64,000 nt of DNA from Opisthorchis felineus (taxonomy: Eukaryota; Platyhelminthes; Trematoda; Opisthorchiida; Opisthorchiidae): positions 22,561 through 86,560 of the forward strand of contig SJOL01009637.1 in assembly GCA_004794785.1 (NCBI GenBank). The letters run 5' to 3'. This document shows positions 46,985-57,309 of this stretch, piece after piece (the stretch's first letter is position 1; every line of letters starts with the position of its first letter). The notes under the pieces are model-generated. The model saw nothing but the letters and a program-made list of their open reading frames with translations, did no database searches and had not been told where the DNA came from. The position numbers and the translations under genes were made by a program.

Positions 46985-47330
46985 CAATGCCTATCTAAAT
47001 TATTTTCGCCCCTCTGGGGGGAAGATACCTGACAACTGGGATGAGTCACTAAGTGTGTCCATGGTCCAAAAAGCGACATTCTGAATCCCATTGTAATAAG
47101 GCTCATAGAAGCATCACTGAGTAATCGCTGTCTCATGGGTGTAGGCCAAGCCCTAACCCGTGAGAAACAAGCGGGATTTGACCGGATAGAAACTGTATTG
47201 ACCACATCTTCACAATCCGTAAGGTGGTAGAACAGGACCATATGTAGGGCTGACCAGCAGTTTTGGAGTTTTTTCACTTCAAGAATGTGTTTGACCATGT
47301 CGGATGACTTGTATTTGTGAAAATTCTTAC
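46985..47330 (+). pseudogene. LINE RT fragment (fingers/palm)
   Basis: + strand frames give NWDESLSVSMVQK, LTREKQAGFDR and, after a frame change, CIDHIFTIRKVVEQDH and VLEFFHFKNVFDHVG, the order of the REEQAGFRPGR, IFTLRQ and D-x-x-x-AFD (motif A) blocks of LINE RTs. Stops and a frame change show decay. A 116-codon ORF on the opposite strand is a shadow. Confidence 0.7.
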
Positions 47331-47383
47331 TCAACGAGAGCAGTAGTATACTTTCAGCTGTGAGCGTTCTTCAAGCTATGAAC

Positions 47384-47432
47384 TTTCCGGTCAGTAATTT
47401 CGAGCGGTACCCTTTGAGCGATCTCGAGCTCA
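47384..47432 (-). repeat. SINE head fragment, antisense
   Basis: Reverse complement reads CGAGATCGCTCAAAGGG..GAAATTACTGACCGGAAAGT, the first ~45 bp of the SINE only. Confidence 0.55.
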
Positions 47433-48119
47433 AAAGGAGATGCTCCAAATTCACATAATCTATCGCATATACTCACATATTTCTGTTGTAGCATACGGAG
47501 AGATCTCCTTAAGTTCGGCGAATAAAAGTGGCGCCCAGCAAGAATGTACATTTTCCCCATTTTCGTTCACTCGAGTCATCGAATGCTTAGTGAGGCGAGT
47601 GTTTATCTCGAAACCACACTGTTCAAACTGATGCTAGTGAGAAACTAGTTGATCTGGAGTAAGCAAATGATATCTTCCTAAATCTATAAAATGGTGCAGT
47701 ATGTGCCATCATACCATCCTTCGACATGCGTCTTCAGCGCATAAAATTCAGAATGCGCAGTCTCTAAGTTTACCACTTGCTATTTGGGAAGAAATGCCGG
47801 AGAATATGCAGAGAGTTGCATATTTCGTTGATTGTATTATCAGCGAGCGTAATGTTTCTTATAAAGGCAGCGCAGAAGTTTCAAAGAAGAGTATCACATT
47901 TGGTAAACTGCACTAATTGCGGCGTCGTACAAGGTATCAACTAACTTCACGGACCAGATGTACCAGGCCACAATACGAACCGGGTTGCTGTACTATTGTA
48001 ACGTTTGACCTTTTTGGGCGGAGGAACTGAAGTCTCTTCTGGTGTTTGGCCGCTGAGTCCTCGGGAGAACTGTTGGTATTTAGTGGCGCGAATAATTGCT
48101 TAAACGGCTGTGGAGCGGG

Positions 48120-48330
48120 CACTTCAGTCTCGAAAAGCATTCAGAAACATCAATTGAAGTGGCTTGGCCGAGTGCTACACATGCCGGATCGTCGTCCCTG
48201 AGACGAATGTCTGCTTCCTCTAGAGTGGCGCGAATTTTGAGGTGAACAACTTGTGACTTTGCAGACTGGTGTGAGAGTTTACGAAAAGGTCATGGTCTAC
48301 TTTACATTATGGGGATTTGTGTTCCCACGT
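48120..48330 (+). pseudogene. LINE RT C-terminal fragment
   Basis: The frame LKWLGRVLHMPDRRP, then after a stop LPLEWREF and GEQLVTLQTGVRVYEKVMVYF, matches the WLGHVLRMP..GWKxQRGGQ..T block at the end of these LINEs. Two stop codons. Confidence 0.6.
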
Positions 48331-48767
48331 GCATTAATCTAGAGAGGCTACAATATATGGCGGCTACCCATGTCGGTAGTGTTGAAGCTGTCAGTTTCTG
48401 TCCAAATTATCTGATGGAACGCGTGTAGGTGATGCAACAAGCTGGGATACTTTGCGCAGCACATTCGATGGAAGCAAAACAAAAACGAGTGGTGTATTGG
48501 AGCGTCCCGTTAAAGCCACAGTACTTTGAGAATGAGTGTATGTCGTCAACAGCACTCTTCCACTAATTCAGTCTCAATAGATAAATGAAAAGTGAGCTTT
48601 GTAATTGTACGACAGTAAGGCAACAGTTTTACTACAGATGTAACAAAGTGTTCCCTGTGTGATATCTTCATTGGATCAGACATTGATGCGCCCCAGAACA
48701 GCTGTTGCTGCACGTCACGACCTGTAGTCTGACTTTCACTGTCATGTTGGAAAACCCTGTATTGCAG

Positions 48768-48882
48768 TTTACTGAATGGAAAAATGTAGAACAGCTAGTG
48801 AAATTAGATAAGTCTGTAGAAATAATTTCCGCGACCCGGTTGGTCCTAGAACTTGGCCTTAGAGATAACAAGAAACTCAAAG
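48768..48882 (+). CDS. Unassigned exon-like ORF, possibly coiled
   Basis: Acceptor ccctgtattgcag followed by 38 codons rich in Leu/Lys/Glu (NVEQLVKLDKSVEII, LVLELGLRDNKKLK) up to a weak donor gttaag that also encodes an in-frame stop. Helical character is suggested by Leu spacing. No family recognised. Confidence 0.25.
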
Positions 48883-49747
48883 GTTAAGTTGAGAAATTAT
48901 TCTGTCTGCCTTCGAACCGAATGCGAGTGGTCCGTGCGCTCTATGTCTTCAGCAGACAGTCAACAAGAGTATCTAGGAATGCGTGCCATACCTCCTAATA
49001 CCAGCGTCTGTTCTTCGGCTTTTTTCTGGCTGAACCGCATGCTAGTAAACAGAGAAATTTTAGAAAAATCTTATCAACACTTACGCCAGATGTTCCACTG
49101 GTATGGTTGATTTCCACCTGTGCTGTGTGCGGTTGGGACATACGGAAAGTTGGAAGGAGACGCAGCTTCATCATTTACATAGGGCATAATGGGAGGCAAT
49201 TCATCTGACAGAGGGAAAAATATCATTTGAAAAATCAGTGAATGGAAGGCAAAATGTTAGTACAGAAACCCGAACCAAAAGTGATGGGAGTACCAAGTGC
49301 AATCTGTACACTGATCGTGGCGGTTCCGTTTCTGTATTAGCTGCGATCGATACCCGCACAAAGTGGGCAATGTTGCACACGATTTGCTATGAGCAGAATG
49401 CGCATCCACCAGACCGCCATGTAATCGGCGTGAACCAAAAGGGAGTAAGACCGGGGGGTAAACAGGAGGGGGCAGTCCTAGAGCCATCAGCATACCAAAC
49501 TGGTGGCCATAATTTTCAGTTCACTGGATACAATTTAACGGTTGAACACCGCAGTGCATGGAAAGGGTTATCCTGTGACCCGAACTACTAAGCAGACGCA
49601 TCCTAGGCACATATATAGCCAGCTAATGCTAGGCCTGTTCAACGGTGGCCAGAGCAGGTCAACTGTAGAAACATCACAGGCTTAACAGACATAATTAGGC
49701 TAGTTGACAATCGGACAAGCTTTACACTGTCGTACGCAAGAACTTAC

Positions 49748-49894
49748 ATATTACAGACGTGGCTTCGGGTACACAGTGCTTTCTATCCGTCGATCTTTCA
49801 TAGCCAGGGTGACATTGACATTCGTAGTCACCGTATGGCATTACGACGCACCGACCGTTGGGACAGATATTTGGCCCCATTCGTTCGCAGTGAT
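49748..49894 (-). CDS. EGF-like module exon (same minus-strand gene)
   Basis: 147-bp, phase 1-1 exon with acceptor ttgttttactgacag and donor gtaagttc. Six cysteines in DHCERMG, NICPNGRC, DYECQCHPGY and DRKHC, followed by a short linker VPEATSVI. It shares phase, closing block and CPNG-C turn with the exons at 57 kb and 63.8 kb, so all three very probably belong to one gene whose introns are 6-8 kb long. Confidence 0.82.
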
Positions 49895-50284
49895 CTGTCA
49901 GTAAAACAACAAAAAGTGATTTGGGAAGCAAAGGAAGACAGAATATTCAACTGAAACAGCAAACGTAGTCAGAAAATTGAAGTTAGCTATCAAGTAAACG
50001 GAAGCCTTACCATATGTCTGAATCTATGCTGCTCAGCCGATCCACTTCAGCAGGGTGAATGCAAATTTGAACCCTTCGGGGTTCTTTGGCATTGGGGTAA
50101 AAACGAATTAGAAGGACGTACATTAATGGTTTCTTTCTAAGGAAATCTCTGTGGGTTTTGAAATGGGCCATATTTCTTATGGAATCTTTTCGCAGTGTAT
50201 ATTTGGCAACGATACAATGCGAACGAAATCTTTTGTAATCTTAACTCATGGATACGAAGAATTGTTGATCGCCGTGTCAATTCC

Positions 50285-50475
50285 CTTGAAAGTTCTTCCT
50301 GTCAGCGAATCAAGACGGTGCTGACAAGCTGAAACGCACTGTACAGCGGTTTCATCATTGTTGGGAATCATTAGCAGTACGCATCTTACAAAACTCCGGA
50401 GAGTCTCGAACTTGCGACCTGCCGGCTAGCAGTACCTGACCGTTCGGTCGCAAGCGCCTGATGCACAGTGTGATT
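50285..50475 (-). repeat. Second dispersed repeat, diverged copy
   Basis: Carries AAGACGGTGCTGACAAGCTG, GTTGGGAATCATTAGCAG and, reversed, GTCGCAAGTTCGAGACTC in the same order as 37690-37875. Box B is less perfect. Confidence 0.45.
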
Positions 50476-50739
50476 AATTCGCACTCAGAAAGGATATAGT
50501 ACTACTCATCCTTTAGTCACGGAAACTGAATCACGTGGTTATGTATTGATTGGCAGTGATGGTTTCTCAAATGGGAATTCCACTCGTGAAATAATTCTTC
50601 TTTTAAGCGACTTATAAAATGTGGGTGCTGCGGGGATATTCGGTAATTTTCAATTGAAAGATTGTCCCACAATTGAAGCCAATCTATGAATTTTGGGAAG
50701 CACTACACAGCTATTCCCTCCTTTTTGGGAATAATGAGG

Positions 50740-50950
50740 AAAACACAGTGGACGAAACAAACCACAGTGCTGACCAGCCACTTGTGGCGGAACAGTTGCA
50801 TTCAGGAATTCGTGCGTCTGCAACACCTTGGAGTTCCGTGAGATTGGCACTGCCAAATAAGGATAAAAACCTGTACAGTGCCTTTCACGTTTTCAGCATA
50901 GACTGGCTTCACTGACAGGATGAAATCTCTGTTGAAAATGACCAATTATC
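50740..50950 (+). repeat. Dispersed repeat segment, copy 2
   Basis: Its right part matches 32530-32600; its left part CCACAGTGCTGACCAGCCAC resembles CACAGTGCAGACCAACCACT at 38365. Possibly pieces of one larger repeat. Confidence 0.35.
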
Positions 50951-52010
50951 CGCACACTACCAACATACCATGTCATTGCCTTCTGGGAGTAACTTATGTG
51001 CAATCTTACCACAAATAGTGGCATAAAAGCTCTTTAATGGGGTTTTGATTGAACACCATAAGATTACCTGGGACACAGAAACTGGTTTGAACAGAATTAG
51101 TTCAGAATGACCGAAAAGCGGAAACGGTAAGTTTCGATAGCACTGTTCTGCTAATTCCTATTGGGAGAGCGGCTTCCGAAAGCAGCTTGTAGATGGCGGC
51201 CCTCAAAAACTTTCTGGCAAATTCATTGTCGTATTTGGAACCAACGGAGTTATTTTTGGTTATAGCACTCGGACTGGGATGCGAACGACTAGGAAACCGT
51301 CGTTCCTGCATTAAATATTAACTTTTACCGCAATTCAGGTTCCCTGTGAATGTTGTGTATAACAAATGTAAAAGGACTATTCAGTATATTACTTTCGTTG
51401 AACTGCAAACAAAACTTGATGAAAGGATATAACTTTGTTTTCTCATTTCTAACTACTATGTTACGAAATTCTTTCGTGCAAGTGGGCGACGACCTTGTGA
51501 AAAATATCTTATCCTTGCCACGTACTGAGTAATGGTAGTATAGTGGATACAATGAATGGTTTTATTGGTAGAATGGACGACTACATCGTTTGGCTCTAAC
51601 CAACAAGATGAATACCCAGAGAATCTATGTTCGGAGAGGAGAATGTCAAAGTTTGACGCAGCTAGAATAGCAAACTGCATTGCCTGTAGTTTCATCATGT
51701 CTTCTCGACCAGCTTCTACAACCAGTTATCTCAGACTAAAGTTTTCGTGCCATACTTTCAGCATTAAGTTGATAAAAGCGTACACATTAGGCTAAATCTG
51801 GAATGTTTTCTCTCGCAAAACAATGACATTTGGCAGTCACTTCTTGCACAAAAAAATTCCCAAAAAGTTAGCTTTGGTATAATTATAGCAACACAGAGTA
51901 ATCTAAGGAGTTACAGCATACTTTTTGCCATGCAACTGATCCAACGATTGTCAAAATCGGGCAGGCAAAGTTTGTGAATATGTCATGTAGAAGTATGCAT
52001 TGTAGGGAAG

Positions 52011-52012
<2 letters not shown>

Positions 52013-52048
<36 letters not shown>
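52013..52048. repeat. (AT)n microsatellite
   Basis: About 17 uninterrupted TA/AT units followed by AATATTATAT. Length is probably variable and subject to assembly error. Confidence 0.95.
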
Positions 52049-52053
<5 letters not shown>

Positions 52054-52189
52054 TATCCATTGAGGCTTTGTTCACCGTTTTTTCCTCAACCAAATTTAGA
52101 ACCAGTTTCTACGAAACCGGGCGATCCTGATAACTGCGCTATCTCCCGTGTCAATACAATTTCGTCTATTGCATTAGGACATGTTGGAA

Positions 52190-52400
52190 GAACAATACAC
52201 GAAAGGGTTCTGAAAACTCTTCGGCGGCAACTTTAAGAGTGGTGGTCCTTTAGGAAAATGTATTGCTATATCAGAAATATCGTCCCAACCGAAACATGAG
52301 ACGACTTTACGCAGAATATTTAGTTACAGAATATCATAAGCGAGGGATTCACCTAGTCCCTCTTTAAAACCAGATTTGTGTAAAAATGAGCGTATTTCGT
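52190..52400 (-). repeat. Hammerhead-repeat flank fragment
   Basis: The reverse complement carries the unit blocks AAATCTGGTTTTAAAGAGGG, CCCTCGCTTATGATATTC, CTCATGTTTCGGTTGGGACG and GATATAGCAATAC, diverged from 37.9 kb. The hammerhead core itself is not preserved here. Confidence 0.5.
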
Positions 52401-52437
52401 TGAACACGATGATTTTTTATCTCGCTCTGTTGTTCAA

Positions 52438-52582
52438 TGGGGCGAGATGGCTCAAGTGGTTAGAGCGCGAATTTACTGACCGGAAGGTCCGTGGTTCGAA
52501 CCCGACCTCTGCGTCCCTGTCTAGGCTTGGGCAACCTGGCAGTATCCCAGCCCTCATGCTTCCTTCGGGTGGCATGGCAGCA
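52438..52582 (+). repeat. tRNA-derived SINE copy, subfamily 2, 3'-truncated with target-site duplication
   Basis: Shares the CTCAAGTGG box A and the short body with the copy at 36.5 kb. It ends at GGCATGGCAGCA without the ACCGAAAGGGTGC tail, yet GTTGTTCAATGGG is duplicated exactly on both sides. Confidence 0.88.
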
Positions 52583-53654
52583 GTTGTTCAATGGGTTTGT
52601 ATGTGTTTTACCTATTTTAGTGCATACCAGGTACGACAAGCTCTGTAATTGATTACTCATCTTAAAAGTGATGCAGTCATATGCTGTGCTCAGTACTCTG
52701 CATTGTATTTAGTGATTTTATGGCGGAAATGGTTAGCCAGTTTTTAGCACTTTCCTACCAAGCCTGAAATATACTATCAGACTCTTTTTCCCCTTCCCTA
52801 TATGGCATAAATTGCCATTAATTTAATTACTAGAATAAAAAATCCTTAGATTTTCAAGGTCATAGTGCAAAACGTGGAGCGGACAATCACATTGTGTTGC
52901 GCGTCAACAGTGAGCATCAATGGCCGTTCCGGGAGTTTGACTCCAATTATTTGACAACTGAGGCAAGCACGTTACCGCTGACTCGTCAGCACACGACAGA
53001 CGAACTTAAACTATCATGCCTGATAGTGGAGTCACTGCTTCCCCGCCTTCGTAAAAATTGGTCGGAATAGATGGTAGAGGGTTGGTTCAAAAGTGCGTAA
53101 ATGTATTCATATTAAAAACCTTGCATCTCTGTGTCCGTGAAAGGTTTACTCCTTGACGTCAGAAACGGAAAATTAGTTGTTTCTTAGTAAATAAACTGAG
53201 GCATTAACTGAATATTCACGAACTCTCAGAACACTCATCCGTAGAGTGTTCTTTGTGACTTCCATCCGGATACTGACAGCAAACTTTCGATATGAACTAC
53301 TTCGGGAAGAGCGGTGTTTAGCTAACCTGAGGGAAGGATGCAGTTTGCGGTTCCTCATTGGAGAAAATGCACTAATGTGCTTGTTCTCGTTGAAGATTTC
53401 CGACCATATCTGTTTTGACCCTGTCACCTGAGGTAGTATATTTAAAATCGAACAAACTAATCGTTTGTTGTTCCAGTTAAATTCCACTAAGAACACAGTG
53501 ACAAACAATAATGTTTTCGGCATCTCGTCACCAGGTCAGTATTTATCTGATGTCTAAAAGGAGGTCAGTAGTGAAGTAAATAGCGAAGAGTTGTTCCTGA
53601 ATTAGGAACCGCGGAAATACGGAGAACTGGTCGTCAGTGCACTCCTTGTCGCAT

Positions 53655-54949
53655 CTAACAGGGTGCTGCGAAACGGTCTAGAGGGCTATTGAGCGACTGG
53701 TTGACCGATGGTTTAGAACCGGTACGGCAAGGTTTATGCCAGCATAACCTTCGTGAGACTTTCGAGTATGCGGAACTGACAAATGACGTTGATTTAAATT
53801 CTGAATTTATGTTCTCTTTTGATGCAACCTCTCTTTCTACCAATGTCCCAATCAGGGAGACTGCAAATTTCATTTGTGATTACATTGAGTCGTCAGACTT
53901 GACATTCCCAGTCCCAACTGTTTCCCTAAAAGAACTAAGTTTGCGTACATCTCCAATTTAATTCCACATCGATGGATCGCCATCGATGGAATCGCCATCG
54001 TCTCTCCTCTTGTTTCCCTGTCGAGTGACATTTTTATGGGTCGACTGAGTTGGGAGATCAGACACACTCACTTTTATCGACTATACGCCCCATTCAGTTC
54101 ACTTTTGAAGCCGAAAGTGACAACGCGTTTCAATCCTTGGACGTTAAATTAGTCAGGCTCTCTACGGGTTCAATTCAGATATCTGTTCACAGAAAGTGCG
54201 CGTGGACGGAACAAAACACAACATTTCATAGTCTTCTGCCACTACGGCAGAAACGGGCCATGATTTACACCTTAACAAACCGAGTGGAACGAATTTGCTC
54301 TGCGGACGCACTGGAATCTGGGCTGAACTACATCGCTAACGTGCTTAGAGCCAACCGTTATCCAAGAATGTCTGAACATCGTTTCCAGCCGTCTATCACA
54401 ACCGTTATAAAGAAGCCAATCTACACGTCTCTAGCTTATAAAGGCGGCCTGTTGACAGACAGTCATTCACCGCCCCTTTCAGTACTTACAACTCACGTTT
54501 ACGGCTGCAACTCAGCGGTCTTGGTTTACAACCAACCGTTTGCGCAGCGTGAACCTCAGACAACATGCCAGCCCGCACCCAGAATATAATTGTGTTCTTT
54601 CCTCTGCTGCTGTTCAGCAGAATATGTTAGGCGCACGACACGGCATCTTGCTAAGAGAATAAATGAGCATCTGACATGCCAGAACATCACTAGACTCAAC
54701 GCTTTGGCCAAAAGCCAAGTCATGCCACGTGTAGTTGGAATCGATCATGTGATCAATCCAGGCGGTCGTTGCACTTCACCTAGCCAGCACCCAAGGGCCT
54801 GCCAACGGCAAGGCTTGACTAAAGCCGGAGCGGTCGCATCCGCTTGCGAAGTCCAGTGCTATGCTGCCAAAAACTATCTGTACGAGCGCAGAGTCTGCCT
54901 CAGTCACGTGGCGCGAGTAAAGCGACCCAGTAGCCAAGCCGTTCTCTAG
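53655..54949 (+). pseudogene. Penelope-like element: RT plus GIY-YIG remains
   Basis: First frame (53689-53961): FMFSFDATSLSTNVPIRETANFICDY, the PLE RT motif A region with its conserved FDxxSLFTNVP-like block. Then a frame with IDGIAIVSPLVSL..IFMG (motif B), then (54050-54589) SDNAFQSLDVKLVR and KRAMIYTLTNRVERICSAD (the late-RT FLD and LxNRAxxI blocks), and last (54590-54949) EYVRRTTRHLAKRINEHL, matching the second half of GIY-YIG. Several frame changes, a short tandem duplication in motif B and a stop between segments mark it as dead. Confidence 0.82.
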
Positions 54950-54959
54950 ACCGTCTCAA

Positions 54960-57177
54960 AGCGCCCTATTGGATGCGAAATGGGGTGGGCTGACGATCAT
55001 CCGTCTTTGTTCTCGCGGTTACTAATTCAGTAATCAGTCTTTGCTGTTTATTTCACTATTGGCCCTATTTTACCCATTTAGACATGTAGTGACCTAATGA
55101 CGGGTTCCTTAAAAATTTAATGTCTTTCACCGTGTTTTTGTTGTAACTATGGCAATATTCAAGCAATCTGATTATGTTTACCGAAGCCACACTTCCAGAG
55201 TGATCAGTTTGCTTTTTATTGCTCACGTATCCCAAATTTGAAAGGATCGTGAAATTAGAAAACGAAATTTCGGAACGCTCAACTGATTCCTGGAAGGAAA
55301 ATTCCCCTTAACTGACTGCAAGCAACACGAGCCTCCCTACTTTTCATCTGGCTAGTATTCAAGTTTATTTTGCACAGTGGTCGCCTGGTGACGGTAAAAT
55401 AGCTCATGGAAATATATCATCGTTACATTCAAATCCCCAAAGGCTAAGACACGCGAAATGCTTCACCCCTGTATGAACTTATTACGTAGATGTCGGCACC
55501 ACATGGTTGCAGAACTACACAACTCTTCTAGTTTTCTGCCGTAGGATGAGCATCCCTTGAGACACCAAAGCATAACATTAGATTAGTTTTATGCTTTCAG
55601 ATGAAACATTTAGTACATTGTGGTTTCACAGTATCACTGTTCTAAATTTTCAATGCAATTACACACCTAGAGTGAATACAGGTATCCGAAAACACCATGT
55701 GAAAAAAGTGGACGTTTTATGATCACGCTGTTTCTAAGACTTGACACAAGTTACATTTTACCACTTTACCAATCAGCCAAGCTTCAATCAGATTCATTAT
55801 GTTTCGATTGCTCTGTTGAGGACTGTATAAGTACAGAACCGTGCAGTCGGTATTATTGTATCAGCTCATCTTCTACCAAGCTTGGTATCTTCGTTGTTAA
55901 TTGCGATTTATGCTCCAAGTTTACCATACAGGTAGCGGGACATATGTATGCGGAAGCACAACTCTACTCAGAGCCACTTATTGATGAACATCGGTGCACC
56001 ACAACATCAGTGGGCCGTGGAGATGCAATTTAGGCACCGGAGAATCGCCACCGAAAGAATCTAACTAGCTCTTGGAACAATTCAGCCATCGATTACTAAG
56101 ATTACTCACAAAACTACAGCGTTTTTGGACTACCAGTATAACACTAAATTGACTTCATTGCAATTTACCTGCTTCTAAAAAAACTTACGAAAGAATGATG
56201 TGCTTTTCACAGTTAAATTAACCACTCCGTCTAAGTGTGATTGCTTTGGATCATGGGTTTTTTAATCACAAGTTTCAAGCAAGTGGTTCATTAGATATAT
56301 TTGCGCACAACACCAGTACTGCGCCTCTAGCCCACACTTGTATGGCATGTTTGGGATAAAGAATTCATTTTCAGATCAAGTATGGTATAACAAATGAAAT
56401 AACCAAATAAAACTTTTCCCTTTTTCCGCATCATAAAAATAATATAATGATTCTTCAATATTTTCGGAGAATAAACGAATTTTCTTAGTGTCTTCTATCT
56501 TGCACATACTTAAAGTCCTTGACATCTGTGTTGAAACCAGCCTCTTATTTGTATGCATTATTGGAGCAATAATCAACGACCAGAAACACTCGAGTACAAT
56601 TTCCAGCCTATTTTAGATAATCCAGATGGGCCTAATCATTTTTCTGGTGTTCAGTTGTTCCTTTTCAAAAGGCCGATTTGCAGGTTTACTGCAAAGCACC
56701 TGCACGATTGTGAATGATTGATCTGAGTACCTCTAATATGTGTCCTATAGGAAACGACTCACATGTATTTCTAATACACAATAAAAAATATACTAAATAC
56801 GTGGCCATCAAAACCGATCTTAGGGACCTCGTTCGCTTTTCTAAACTTTCTTGGTAGCAACTTTATGAAAAAATAAACTTAAATGTTTTTCTTCTTTCAG
56901 CTTTGCTTTTTGACCATAAGCATCACATTCATCCGTCTAACAGAGATGAAAGCAAATGGAATGCTCAACTTCAGATTGTGGAAAGAGATCTCTAGGGCCA
57001 ACACATTTTCCAGTGAAGGGGTAATCCTTCAGCACTGAATTTAAAATTGCTTCTGATTGTTGATGATGTTATTTTCTTATTGCTAAATGCTGACCAAACA
57101 TAAAACCGCTTTTCACTGCCTCGCACATGTCTCACACTTGTGACGCATCAGCGTGTAATGTAAATTTTACAACTTAC
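54960..57177. other. Probable intron of the minus-strand EGF gene
   Basis: No ORF or repeat I can support. Confidence 0.4.
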
Positions 57178-57309
57178 TAAGGCACCGTCGGCGGTCGAAT
57201 GATGGTGTGAATCCTGGATCGCAATTGCAGTAAAAGTCTCGTCCAAAGGAAACACACTCTCCATTGGGGCACAGGTAACCTCGATGAAGTGCACATACGT
57301 CAATCTTAC
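57178..57309 (-). CDS. EGF-like module exon (same minus-strand gene)
   Basis: 132-bp, phase 1-1 exon, acceptor tcttgttctag and donor gtaagttg. Six cysteines: KIDVC, YLCPNGEC, FYCNCDPGF, DRRRC. No long ORF starts with ATG here, so it is easily missed. It lies 6.5 kb downstream of the previous EGF exon on the same strand and shares the closing D-R-(K/R)-x-C block. Confidence 0.8.

Noticed and set aside
46984..47334. 116-codon minus-strand ORF
   Set aside because: Shadow of a LINE RT fragment that reads sensibly on the + strand.
49238..49591. 117-codon + strand ORF
   Set aside because: Begins at GTG, no recognisable domain, and the opposite strand is equally open; not supported.
56810..56880. 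Possible further hammerhead relic
   Set aside because: Only ACCGATC/GCAACTTTATG pieces resemble the family; the core cannot be located.
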